NCBI GenBank assembly: GCA_030562195.1
Contig: CM060202.1
Location: 20,322,317-20,386,316, forward strand
Length of the DNA stretch: 64,000 nt
Direction of reading: 5' to 3'
Origin: Nipponacmea schrenckii
Lineage: Eukaryota > Mollusca > Gastropoda > Lottiidae
The translations under genes and the position numbers were made by a program. Positions 49,101 through 61,734 of this stretch are shown in pieces (the stretch's first letter is position 1; every line of letters starts with the position of its first letter). The notes below the pieces were generated by a model. It was given only the letters and a program-made list of their open reading frames with translations. It had not been told where the DNA came from and made no database searches.

Positions 49101-50044
49101 CCGTGGGTGAATTTCTCGGGTGTCGTTCCAAATTACTATTGGATGTTTCGGTAGGTCTAGCGTTTAATGAAGCACGTTCTTGAGGGACTGGTTTGTTCCC
49201 ATCTTTTGGCTGATTTAAATGAGAAAGACTTGGTAATGGGATTTGTGGAGATGAAACAATGTTGACTGGTGCATAGCTGGATTGGTAGTGACGAGAACCA
49301 TATGGCGTTGGTGAATTAAACGCACTTCGTTTCTTTATCTCGTCCTGTGGCGAATAATGTTTCCCAGAATTCACTGTTTTAGCCTCATTCTGAGATCGAG
49401 GTGTATTGAATGTTTTACTCCTTTGAACGTTGAGATTCTCGTTTATGTTTTTGGGTTGAAGACCGGAGTTAACCGGAGAGTTGGGGATAGTCTCGTTTTT
49501 GTTCAGCCATTCCGCAACTGAGCGATCAGCCTCCGTTTGAGATTTTGTAATTGGTCCTTTCTTTTCTATCATTTGTACTCGCGTTCGTGCAGCGTCTTTG
49601 TCTCCTGTTGTGATGGGAACTCGTGGTCCCGATCTGGGAGCACTGACACTTGTAACGTTTGTTAACAACGGTTTATTCTGAGCACTGTAATTTAATGAAT
49701 TATTAGTATTCACATTTGTAAAACGGTTCGGGTTAACAAGAGGTTCGGTCGTTCCCTTGACAACACTTCGTAACGAACTTTCAACTTTAAATGATGGAAC
49801 GCCGCTAACGTTATCACCAGGAACATCTCGTGGACGTTTCGGTTGAGAGACAGCTCCTGAGAGAGAAGACTCGCTGTTCCATGACGTTTGACCTAGTTTC
49901 TTTTTCTCTTGCCCCATATCTTCCACCCGGGCCTCGGAGTTCTCCAGATGTAAGTGAACATTGGCGTCTGACACCGACCGTTTATATGATCCTGGAACTC
50001 GCATAGATTTATTCCTGTAGGCTCCGTAAGAATCATCTGGAAAC
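46152..50044 (-). CDS. shroom: Shroom (actin- and Rho-kinase-binding protein), C-terminal part with ASD2 domain
   Basis: Exons in transcript order: 48506-50044, 47875-48010, 47342-47443, 46796-46969 and 46152-46415, in continuous phase, encoding about 737 residues. The first exon here enters with an incomplete codon (AG|G), so more 5' exons exist; the PDZ domain expected at the N-terminus was not found in the window. The large exon is low-complexity and rich in Ser, Asn and Pro. The ASD2 domain starts at its end (KELAKELDEQDKKLSDVL, MDGLFIEPV) and runs to the stop: ASFYTSPPKALIEI, EELMEKLHTKLDILRKEK, VRLLLNLAGQLARAENAV, DAKVLKENIDKR and LTEEELDDYNYY, ending in IKLGEEQILELK. In the family ASD2 forms a coiled coil that binds Rho kinase to drive apical constriction. 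Confidence 0.92.
48235..48445. mobile_element. foldback MITE-like element in a Shroom intron
   Basis: The left arm (CTAAAGAAGGCATTTAGTTG, ACATTAGACAACAGAACAAT) and right arm (CTATTGTCGAGTCATCTAAC, TTTTCAGCTAAATGCCTTCC) are inverted copies, as in the element at 15410-15725. It lies between Shroom exons 48506-50044 and 47875-48010. Confidence 0.75.
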
Positions 50045-51617
50045 CTGAAAAGACAAAAAAAGACCATTTTGAATATCGAGTATGTTGTGAGTTAGGATAT
50101 CAAGCAATGAAACATGCTTGGAATTGAAAAAAAAACCCATAGAAACCAAGTTACTATTCTAATATAAAATATTGTATGTTTTGGTTAGCAAGTTCTACAA
50201 TAAGATTAAAGTTGAAGTAGTGCTAGGGTAAGGTATGAAATATGAAATCAGTTTAGTTTGTGTTTGTCTGGTGTATGTATTTGAGTAATAAAGTTGGGAA
50301 TAAACAAGTTACCAGGTCCCGACCAGGCTTATTCTGTAAATATACAGAGCACAAAAACAAAGTACATAAATAATTAAAAATTAAATTACCTAACTATCAC
50401 GTTTAGTCAATGAGATTCCTAACACTACCGGTCATTTTAATTTAGTTAATTAAGAGATTAACGGTAAGAGGTGGTTAATTAACAATGAATTTATTGACAT
50501 TACTAATCGGCTCCCGGAAAACGCTTCCAGTTCAAAGAGATTTACTATCTCAAACTACTTACTTTTAACAAACAGTTGACACGATAATCCGTTATGTGTT
50601 TAATCCCATAGTTATGCCGTCAAATTTTAACCGGTCATTATCCATCGATATAATTGTATATCAAGTCAATTTTACTACCGGGCTTATTCTGTAGTGATAC
50701 AGTAACAATTAGAAGAAGGACATGTACAGAATGAAAATACAGAGTACAAATGCAGAGTACAAATACAGAGTGCAAATGCAGAGCACAAATACAGGTATAA
50801 TTCAATTGTTAATTTTCTACTGTATAAAGAATCCAGGGCCTGGTTAATAAATATAAGTTATATATAGACCAATCTACAGTATAACTGTATAAAAACAATC
50901 CTGTATAAAGCCTGTTTTTTTTGGTAAGTGACATGAAATATAGTTTTTGTTTAAACGAAGGCAATTAGACGACGAAATACTGTTTCCTTCAGACTCAATC
51001 AAATCAACTTAGGTTTAATGGTTTACTTTATTTCTGTATTTTCATTCCAAACTCGCGCCAAAATCAACAGATTTAATTCTGTTTCTTAGCAACATATTTT
51101 ATACCACAGGGTAGAAATTAAACTAATATTATAACAAGCTAATATAAATTAATCTTTTAACGTAAATTCTCAATGTATTTAACTTAAATTTGTAATTTAT
51201 TTAACGTAAATTTGTATTTTATTTAACCTTTTTTAACCTGTTACCAATCCTAGGCCTTGATTCTCCAAAACTTAAATAAAACTTTAAGAAATACAGTAAT
51301 CTGATTGGATAACAAAACTAATCTTAATTCAATTGAAGTGATTGACTAATCAGATTACTGTAACACTTAAATCATTTTAAATTTAATGTTCAAGAATCCG
51401 ACGTCTGATTGAACAAAACTAAAATGAACCAGATATAACTAGAAGTAAACTAGAGATAGGCAGACTATCAATGTCTGTTTTTATTTGGTAATGAAATTTA
51501 AAATCTCTTCAACTTTAATTGTTTTAACAGCCCGCTATCTTCAGAAGTTAAAAAAAACTGAAATTGAAACTTGGTGAATTACCATTATTCTAGAACAATT
51601 CTATACAATCAGCAGCC

Positions 51618-51900
51618 ACAAAATGAATGGAGTTTTACATCATACTCTCCTGTACCTAACAGACTAATGAAGATGGGCAACGCCATGCAGGGTGCAATGA
51701 GGGAAATTTTGCAAGGACAGTGGCATTAGCCTACTCTTTTTGCGATTTTCAACTGTTGAATGGTCTTTAATTTACACAGTCTGTGTCACACAGTGCCTCG
51801 GTTTATTGCTCCATCAGAATGACTAAACACTTTTTCTATGTCAGTCCCTTAGATCTGCACCACAGACAAGGTGAAACCTGGTTGAAGAATCTGAAAGTTT
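51618..51900 (-). repeat. near full-length SINE (minus strand)
   Basis: The tail TGAATGGAGTTTTACATCAT, body GGGCAACGCCATGCAGGGTG and GGCATTAGCCTACTCTTTTT, and central part TGCCTCGGTTTATTGCTCCA then AGATCTGCACCACAGACAAG occur in order. This is one of the best-preserved minus copies; the tRNA head is absent or degraded. Confidence 0.85.
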
Positions 51901-52129
51901 ATCTGTCAGGAATGTTATATCACTATTGTGAAACAATTCAATTATAGAATTTGACAACTGCCAAGAATTTCTGGTTGAGATGAAACCTAAGAAAAGGCGA
52001 GAATTACAAACTGCCAACTTCGTGTCATAACATCCAACCCTGAGGTAATTTTATACTAGTCATCACTCATACTAACATTTCTTAGGTTAAACACAGAAAT
52101 TATTTATACCAAGGTAACATTATTAACTA

Positions 52130-52385
52130 TGTGGACTCTCTGGATAGATGCTGAGATGATAGATTTAAGTGCATAGTTTTAGCTATGTAAACTCTTTGAA
52201 AGATACACTGAAATGACAAACCTAAATACATAATTATAGCTGTGTGGATATGTGAACTTTCTAAAACAGATGGTGAGATTACAAACTTAAATACACGGTT
52301 TTAGCTATGTGAACTCTCTGAAACAAACACTGAGATGACAGATCTAAATACATAGTTTCAACTGTGAACTCTCTGAAATCCATCT
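52130..52385. repeat. ~62-bp tandem repeat carrying CTATGTGGACTCTCTG, 4 copies
   Basis: Units contain AGCTATGTGAACTCTCTGAA and a variable part with GAGATGACAGATCTAAATAC. The short motif CTATGTGGACTCTCTG also occurs alone at many places in the window. Confidence 0.82.
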
Positions 52386-52867
52386 TTGCGAAATAATAAG
52401 CCTAACTGCAGTTAACACCAGGTGTTTAAGAAGATTGAACACACCCTGCCTGTAGACCACTGTAATACACTGGTGGTATATTATTGATACAATTCAACAT
52501 ATCCGTTTGGTTTATAATCTCATTCATTTAGAAAACATATGGTATTAATATGACCTTCGACCTATGAAAGGTTAATGAGGTCAAGATAAAAGGTACACAG
52601 CATGATATTATCCTCGTTAACAGTCAATCTAACATCACTAACGACCTCGTTTCAACTAAAATAATGAATGAAATAATTACGAAAGAAATATTTTGTTTGT
52701 TTTTGCTGTTAATTGGAATTGAATTCCTTCTGTGATGAATTTGTCATGTGGAATTACAGGACAGAATTCATGGTACCTATTTCTGTAAAGACAGGCATCA
52801 AAGGAATTCCTTTCCCAAAGAGCTAGTGAAATGAAAATGGTATCACAACAAAGAAATAAAGAGATAT

Positions 52868-53165
52868 TTGACAAGGATAACAACTTAAGTTCACAGTTAA
52901 GGATCCTTTCTACCAGCTGGTCCTTGGTCAAACTTTTTGGTATTGATTTTATAAGGATAACAACTTAGGTTCTCAAGGATCCTTTCTACCAGCTGGTCCT
53001 TGGTCAAACCTCATGGTATTGATTTAACAATGATAACAACTTAAGTTCTCAAGGATCCTTTCTATCAGCTGGTCCTTGGTCAAACTTTTTGGTATTGATT
53101 TTATAAGGATAACAACTTAGGTTCATGAGGATCCTTTCTACCAGCTGATCCTTGGTCAACCTAAG
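52868..53165 (-). repeat. ACCAGCTGGT repeat family, 4 units, inverted
   Basis: Four units read in reverse: GGATCCTTTCTACCAGCTGG, TCCTTGGTCAAAC and GATTTTATAAGGATAACAAC. Confidence 0.9.
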
Positions 53166-53754
53166 TAATGTTCTTTCCTGTTTTATTTTTACCCATTTAC
53201 TGTATTTTTACAGCTGGGTCGACTGGGATTATAAGGAAACGCAAACTGACCAACATGAGAAACCACAACCACCATTTGTTCAATGTTACCATGCAACTAA
53301 CTTAATGATTTCAAATTATAATGCTTCAACGGACTGCTAGTGTTTATCTTGAAATCTTAGCTTGCTAACAAATCTTGGAGGTTTTCAGAGAAAATAAGGT
53401 TAGAGTTGTTTCACTGCCAGAATGAACTAATAGCTGTATTTGATTGATTGATAGAGGCTGGGTAATAGATAAACCAGAAAAACAATAATTCATATAGATA
53501 TTTCTGGACAGAAAGCGATATTTTTATTTAGAGAGTTGTAGGTCAAGGGAGATAATTAAGTAATATAAGATTGTTTGGATTACGTCAGAACGTCAATTGA
53601 TCTATTTCTGTCAAATCACTTTCGAGAAATCTTTAAAATTCTCGCTTGCCAAATTATATTTCAACACTTACATTATTACAGGGATGTTGTTTAGCTACAT
53701 CTGCCAGGCATGGTTGATCTACCATGAAGATTAACCAGGTATTTACAAGGCAAA

Positions 53755-53860
53755 TGAAATGAATGGAGTTTTACATCCTATTCTACTGCACCTAATGGGC
53801 TAATGAAGATAGACAGTTTGTAATAGAAATAAGATGAATGGAGTTTTACATCAAATAATT
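53755..53860 (-). repeat. two SINE tail fragments
   Basis: TGGAGTTTTACATCCTATTC followed by GGGCTAATGAAGATAG, then a second TGGAGTTTTACATCAAAT about 70 bp on. Only the 3' ends remain. Confidence 0.7.
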
Positions 53861-54609
53861 TATGCTTAATTCTGCTCCATTTAACAGAAAAAAAGTTTCT
53901 CTTTACTAGTTTTGTAATGATGTTCTGAAGATACGAGGCTTCTAAGAATAATTATTTATAGTGAATTCTTCTCCAAAATGTTGGTGTATATCATTTTCAT
54001 GTCAGACTTTACAGGTTTGTAATTTTATTCTGAATGTGAACAATAATTTATAGTTTCTGTTCCTATTTATACATTTAAACAGAAATACAGTTCTATCTTT
54101 ACAAGTTTCCTAGTTTCCTAATTTTGTTCGTTCTCAAGCAGTGTTATTTATATTTTTAAATAATTTATAGTTAATTCTGTACCTCATTAATACCGAGTTA
54201 ACGTCAGAGGTAATGATGTAGTTTTAAACAGATGTATAGAAAGATAGATAACAATCAAAACTACTTATTAATCATCAACCTCTATTATCATTCTGCTCTT
54301 CTCAACACCCTGCAGTGTTCAATATTGTAAATTTGCCACGACAGCAGTTTAAATAAATATTTACTTACTTTAGTTTCCATCGTTGACAGGCCAACATTTT
54401 ATAATCCAAATTTTTAGTCAGTTGAGAAACTTTTTCACATTTCGTGTAAATTCCACATGTTATATATTAAAGTTAAACAATAAAACTTCAATTTTAACAC
54501 AATTATTCCGTTTTTATAGAACTTTCTACACTGTCACATTTTGTTATTTTCCAATTCTCTAAACAGAATTTTTGTCATAAGGCAAGTCTAGTTCTGTATG
54601 GTATAAAAA

Positions 54610-54680
54610 GTGAAATGAATGGAGTTTTACATCCTACTCTTCTATACCTTAAAAGGGAATGAATATGGCTGTATTGTACC
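54610..54680 (-). repeat. SINE tail fragment
   Basis: AAATGAATGGAGTTTTACAT then CCTACTCTTCTATACCTTAA matches the SINE 3' end. Confidence 0.7.
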
Positions 54681-56389
54681 AGAAGAATCCTTTCTGACTA
54701 ATACACAAGATTGAGTGAACAAACTAGAAACATAAATGTTGAAAAAACTGTAAAACTTTTACTTTAAAATCTTTAAACCATAAAATTCTGCACTAAACAG
54801 ATGAAAAATGATTAACTTTGAAACAGATGCAGACTAGAGCTCATCTTAAACTGCTGATACAAAAATCTTAAATAATATACACCTGGTGAAAACAATCAGT
54901 AACTTTAAACCTTTTAAGAAAAGTTACATTATATCCATCTTAACTTAAAAGGAAACTTGAAGAATATTTAGAAGTCACAAATCACAAACACTAGACAGTA
55001 CTATAACATAAGCACTTCTTTAATAAGGTTACAAAACACAGAACGTTTCATTTTCTCATTTAGTGATGGCACTGTAATATTGTGTTAAAACATGGTGTAT
55101 TTTGTAACCCTATTACTGAAGTATGTTTATTCCATGACAGCGTCTTGTGTTGTGATATGGTTTAGGAATATGCATATCCTAAGAAAAAGCATGAAATCAT
55201 TTGACCCCACCCTAACTGGATCAGGGGTTCAGAGAATTTCCACGACAGAGAATTTGGAACAACCGTCAACTACAATTAGGCTAGACAGAATCCACGAAAC
55301 AGAAATAGAGTTTTACATCCAACAATAAAATCCATTAACCTTAAATATCACATCCTTGTGTAGATTCAATGAAATTTTACACTCTGTAGTAGAATCCATG
55401 AGTAACAGGAAGTTTTACATTGTAGATCACGTCCACAAAAGCACAAACAGTCAAATAAAACATAAACCAATATACAGGATAATTTACACCAAAAACTGTA
55501 CCATTCTATAAATCCTAAAGCCCATACAGTCATGGCCGGCAGCAGATGTAATTTATTTTCAAAATTTGTAATATTGAGCAAGAGCTTCAGGTGTAGATAG
55601 TTAACAGCAGAAATAAAAATAGGCTGGTACAGGATACAACACCTGGTGAATATTAAAATAGCACAAAAGATAATTTTAACAAAAATCAACTGGGTATGTT
55701 AAAACTGAGTATGTCAATGAAACACCAGACTTGTCCTTGGGTCTGTAACATTCTGCTTTTTATTACTCTTGGTCAATAGAAAACATGCATTGACATGTTC
55801 AGATATTGTCAGGCCTGTTTGAGACACAGTGATCTAATCTTATAACCAAAGTTTACAATTATATAATAATTGTTTAGGAAGTATTTAGTTGTAAGCTTTG
55901 AAATGATTATTAACAGAAAGGAGAAATTATGTAAAGCCAAATAAAATATCCTGTACCAGAATGAAATTAGTTCACACTCTAACAATCAATACAGGTGATG
56001 ATCAAAGCAATATAAAACATGGAAACTTAATTCACCTGACCTGATACTCATCATTATAATAATAATAGTTGTACACAACACTGCACCAGAACAACTTCCT
56101 GTATTTCAAACTTATTAATTTGTTTGATTTTCTGACAATAATAATTACTCCCACTCTTGCGAAAACAATTACAATTTTTTAATGATGTCTCCCTGAACTT
56201 CATTCATCAGTTCCATGTCTAGTCACAAACACCCACACACTCACACATCCAGTCACTAACATCCACACATACACCCAGTCACAAACACTCGAAAACAACC
56301 AAGATTACAGACAATATTATACAAATACACAACGCAACAACATCAACTAATCTTAATCTTCATCTTTTAGTAGGTGTAGATTGAAAATA

Positions 56390-56755
56390 GGTCAGTTGTC
56401 TGAAGATCACACAGTGTGAAACTCTGAGTAACAACATGTTTCAGATTCTGTTTTAGTTGTCTGAAGATCACACAGTGTGAAACTGAGTAACAAATGTTCA
56501 GGTTTGTTTTAGTTGTCTGAAGATCACACAGTGTGAAACTCTGAGTAACAACATGTTTCAGATTCTGTTTTAGTTGTCTGAAGATCACACAGTGTGAAAC
56601 TCTGAGTAACAACATGTTTCAGGTTCTGTTTTAGTTGTCTGAAGATCACACAGTGTGAAACTCTGAGTAACAACATGTTTCAGGTTCTGTTTTAGTTGTC
56701 TGAAGATCACACAGTGTGAAACTCTGAGTAACAACATGTTTCAGGTTCACTGGAA
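56390..56755 (+). repeat. 61-bp minisatellite, 6 copies, with hammerhead-like core
   Basis: Units start with CTGAAGATCACACAGTGTGA at 56400, 56461, 56517, 56578, 56639 and 56700. Spacing is 61, 56, 61, 61 and 61 bp; the second copy has several small deletions. Each continues AACTCTGAGTAACAACATG and ends TTTTAGTTGT. The unit is rich in short inverted repeats (CACAC/GTGTG, ACAAC/GTTGT). Flanks are non-coding. A minus-strand ORF over the array is a product of the repeat. Confidence 0.95.
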
Positions 56756-57109
56756 GTAAATGTCAACTTAACAGCATTTACCAGCAACTACCTAGTTTGT
56801 GATATCAGCACCCACTGGAAGTGAAAGTTAACTTGTCATCTACTACCCAACCAATCAGACTGTAACCTTGGTCTAACTCTATAAACCACCCCCTCCTTCC
56901 GTTAATTAACTCCAACCACTCAACATCCACTAATTAATTAATTAATATCATATTATATAAACATGTAATGTATGTGTAAATATCAGCCTGCGCCAAAATC
57001 AACACAGTTTTATTCATATTGTTATTATTTACATGTTCTTCTTTCAACAGTGAAATTAGATTTAATTATTTCAGTAACAGGTATAGACAAGACTTTATAA
57101 CCTCCCAAC

Positions 57110-57435
57110 ATTATTTTACATAAAATATAAGTTCTCAAGAATGGTCAATATGGGTTTATATTCATCAGTGAACTTACCTGGTGTCATAAAGTAACAGAAT
57201 CTTGTAAAACCTGGAAAACTCACATGTTGAGTAATCATTTATTAGGTTTTTCAATAAACAAATACATTTTGATGGATAATTACTAAGTTTTTAGGATTTA
57301 TCAGATTATATAAGGATTCTGTGATGTTATTTATGGCAGTAGGTATATCTACTGATGAATATATGTTCTTATTGACCAAGATTAAAATTTCTAAATTTTA
57401 TGTTCATTCTGAGACACAGTATTCCTTAAATAGAT
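57110..57435. mobile_element. foldback element, family with AAAGTAACAGAATC
   Basis: The left arm TCTCAAGAATGGTCAATATG then ATTCATCAGTGAAC faces the right arm CTGATGAATATATGTTC then TTATTGACCAAGATT. Inner inverted parts AACAGAATCTTGTAAAACC / AAGGATTCTGTGATG flank a loop. This copy shows the two-level foldback structure best. Confidence 0.75.
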
Positions 57436-59654
57436 TAAGTTCTGTATTCGAGATTTAAAGTGAGTAAAAGTAAAGATAAATCTATAATATCAGACTGGCT
57501 TACTAACAGATAAAATCATATCATAATAACCAAACCCAGCCTGGAGAAAATCTACCGGTTATAAATATATAAGATAGACAGGTCCTTAAGGCACACGATA
57601 AGAAAACAGTTGTACTTATTCAGATTGGAATAGAATCTAAAACTAAAATAGCTTGACAAGTTCTTCAGGGGAATTCTACAAACATTAACAATTGTTCTTT
57701 TATCACCAACACTTATAAATATTGGTGAAAATAAAACAACAAAGCACAAAAACACACAATAGTTGGCCTACTACAGAGAGAGAGAAGACCTGACATTTAA
57801 AATTAGTGTCAAACTTTAATTCTATATGCACAATTCATAAACAGACAACAGTGCAGTTACTGCTAGCATTGAGCCTACCCTGGTCCTACCACAAATAAAA
57901 GTTGGTATACAACTATCAGAACATCGACTCAGAAACAGAATCCATAACCAAACAACAATACAACAATACACGAGCCTAAGGTGGAAAACCTTAGATTAAA
58001 GTTTCAACTGAAGATTTCAATCTTAAATTCCATACAGTGAGTGATTTCCAGTTCACAAAAAACTTGAAACTTGATGCAGAAAGCATTAGAAGTTTAAAAT
58101 ATACTGGTACTTGATCACAATGTTGAATAAAAACTGAAGGAAGAAAGTAGAAATCACTAACATATTATATCCATGTTTCTTAAATCACAGGGTACCTTAT
58201 AGTAAGAATATATCCTAACATGTAAAGCACCTACACGTGTACAAACACAGAATATGATACACAGAGTAGAGAGAACTCTTCAATGAGTGAGATAAATAAA
58301 GTGTATTGTATCTCTACTGACTGAGGAACATTAGAAAGATAAATTCTTGACTGGTTGGTTCTAGGTAGATGGTTTATAAAGAAGGTAGATATGACATAGA
58401 TCTAATACAAGTCAGTATCTAGTAGGCCATATTGTCTTCAGGCTGGAAAATTTGAGATAATATCTTCAAAATCAAGTATGTATTAGGTGGGACTATAAAT
58501 AAACCAACCAGATGGTAAATGCCTGAGCCTGTGCTTTTGTAACTTTATTTACCAGCAATGATACAATCTAAAAATGATTCCAAACAAACATTTGTAGCAG
58601 GGCTGTTGATTTATTTTTTTTCCCAGCCAGTCATTTTTTAAAAATGTTTTGTTGATGTCAAGACTATGCTACACTACTATTCAACTAGTATCCAACTGTA
58701 AACTGTACTTCCATATGCCATCAATGTTATATGTTATATTCATCATAATTAGAACTTTAACTTTCTGAACATATTGTCATACATCACATCACGATAACAA
58801 ATATTTCTAGTTTAAACTTGTCTTTAAAAAAAAAAATACTGGTAAGAAACTGTCAAGAATTTTATCAGTCTATCAAATTGAAGTAAGAACTGTAAAATTA
58901 TCACTATAATTATCTCTTTCTATGATTTATGGAATTGTGTAAAGAAAGATATCTAGAAGTGCCATTATTCTTAAATAAAACTTTCTCTTGGCGTTCTTCT
59001 CAATTCACAATCTTCACACTCGGATAATTTTGGGTGGTATTTAACAAATAACTCTCCAATATTAACAATTAAACTACAAAATAATTGTATAGGCAAGTTA
59101 AAAAGTTAACTTGCAGGACATTCAGGAGGGACGTCGATAGACACTTACTAAAGTGGCTATAGTATAAAAAGTATTAGGAAAAAAATGGTAGTTTGGTATG
59201 ACGGTTATGACAAATATTAACTGAGCAATAGAAATAAATGTTTAGTGAGCACCCGAAAACAAAGATAAATAATCGGATAATTGAAAACAAAGAGCCAAAC
59301 ATGACAAATAAAGGTGGGGCCAAATTCTCGCTTTGTCGGGCCCAGCCTCCATAGACCCCATCGCTGCAATGGGGCTGACCATGTCACATGATACATTGAC
59401 TGTTAATTATTACTATCTACCGGTAGTTAGAAAGACAAACATCTTTGTTTTAACTTGTTACTATTTAATAGTTTTACACCAAGACAAGAACCTTGCCAAG
59501 ACATACAGAGGCCACCATTGTAAATATAAACACTGTAAGAACTAGTCTACCTTTACATCTATTATCTCAGTATAAATCATAATAAAATAAACATTGTTAT
59601 AATGACTTCATTAATAGATGCTAAGATACACTACATTTTTTATTCTAAATTTAA

Positions 59655-59930
59655 AATGAAATCAAAGGAGTTTTATGTCCTACTCTTCTGTACCGTATCG
59701 GCTAATGAAAACAGACGCCATGCAGTGTGCGATGAGGGAAATTTTGCCGAGACGACAGCATTAGCCTACTATTTTTACAATTTCCAAATGTAAAGGTATC
59801 TTTAACATTCACTGCCTGTAGCACAAGGTGCCTCAGTTTATTGTCCCATCTGAATGACTAGACAATTTTTCAGTGTCAGTCCCTGAGTCCTGCACCAGTG
59901 ACAAGGGAAAACCAGGCTGAAAAATACTTT
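59655..59930 (-). repeat. near full-length SINE (minus strand)
   Basis: AAGGAGTTTTATGTCCTACT, CGCCATGCAGTGTGCGATGA, TGCCTCAGTTTATTGTCCCA and TCCTGCACCAGTGACAAGGG match tail, body and central part in order. Confidence 0.82.
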
Positions 59931-61734
59931 TTTTATATTAACTTTTCCTTGTCAGGATAATAACACGATTTGAACAAACCCATTGAAAATTCGAACAAGT
60001 TTTATCAAACCAAATAATCAGCATTGCAGTTTGACATTTTTGAATTTAGTCAGACATAACTGGTAAATACAGTAGATAGAAACTCAAACTCCTTTTTTTT
60101 ACCCCCAACAGTGGCAGAGGAACTCAATTCATATAACAGTTCCATTAAACCAAATGATTAGAATAGCAGGTCAACAACTGAAATTTCTTATCAGACATGA
60201 ATGGTTAATACAGTAGAATTAACACTCCTGTCAGAATCAAAGAAAACACCTTCACAAATCCTGAATATATTCCCAATATTTTTAGAACAAATAATAATAT
60301 TTGAATAACTTCACTTGAAATTAATAACCTACCCACAAACCATACCTCCGGGCTAACGACTTAACCTTAATTATCTAATTTAATAACAACCAATCAAATC
60401 TCTCCATTTCATGATTGATGTAATACATAACCAATCATCATCAATCATTTCGTCAACCAATCAAATTAGAGATATCTAATTATTTCACTTCATAATAATA
60501 TTGTAATGACATCAACATCTAAAAATAAACTCATAATTCATTAAAAAATAATTTTTTTTTGCTTGTTTTTTGTTTATAGCAAAAAAAAAGAAATGGCCTT
60601 GTTGTTTAATAATTCTTATGACCGTAAATATTGAATTTCTTCAAAATATAAGTCTCTCTTCAAAACTATCATCAATGGGGACATGGGGACCAGATAATTA
60701 ACACCACTTTCTTGAAAACTGAACCACATAATTGTGCTTGTGAATCTATCCGAGATCCTCAAAACTCTAATGAATCCAACTTGCACAAAAATGTTCAGCC
60801 AACTTCTGTTATTGCAAACTATTGAGAAAGTTCAACGTAACTTTTTGACCTTGTTACTCAAAATCAGATCAAAAAATTCATTGTTAATCCAGATTGCACA
60901 AAACTTTGGCCACTACAAAACTATTGACCGAATGGACCAGAAAATTAGCACCACATCTTCTTGAAAACTGAAACCCAATTCCTCTTTGTTTTTTTTTATA
61001 CAAATCCACAAAATTCATCCAACTTGTACAAAATGTTCAGCCTACTTCTGTTATCACAAACCCATTGACCAAATTAAAGCAGCACTTCCTTTAAAGTTGA
61101 ACATACAGAATTGTTAATCCAGATCAGTGCAACGAAAGTCGAATTTACCCAACTTGCACTTAAAGTTTATCCAACTCTTTATTTCCACATCTGCACTTCT
61201 ATTAACACTTTATATGAAATAATTTAGGCTACACAAAAATAGAACTACATTACAAAAAGTACCTATTCAAATAATTTTCAATATGAAACAAAGGTGAAAG
61301 GTCAACTTAGGTGAAAATGATTCAGATATGTTAGAACACCTTAACCAAACAAAATCTTTCTTAACCAATCATCATCCAATCACAGACAGTCTTACAAAAT
61401 CTCAAAGGAAATAACAGCAGAAGTAGCCAATAACAAGGCCCGACACATAAAGACTATGTTGTGTGTGTCAATGAATAATTATGAAATTTGTTAAGTTCAT
61501 TTTGAATTCCCCTCAGTTCAGTTCATGACCTGTCATAAAACATTATAGTGATTGATCTTCATTCATTACTTCAGTTAAAGATCCACAAAATACATTCTTA
61601 CATAGCATATTTAAAGGAGAATAAAAGATGTTGACGTGGCACTTTAAGAAGGTGTGTTACTCTCAAACACCTGATCTTGTCTGACCACTTCCTTCTACTG
61701 ACTTAGTGTTTTCTGAGGTAGCAGTTTGTTAACT

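Noticed and set aside
56367..56615. Minus-strand ORF over the 61-bp array
   Set aside because: The protein is a translation of the repeat unit (recurring SHCVIF and SFTLCDLQTT) and has no start context or splice support.
59333..59545. Plus-strand 70-residue ORF
   Set aside because: No domain or splice support. The GC-rich part makes better sense as a minus-strand frame, itself only weakly supported.
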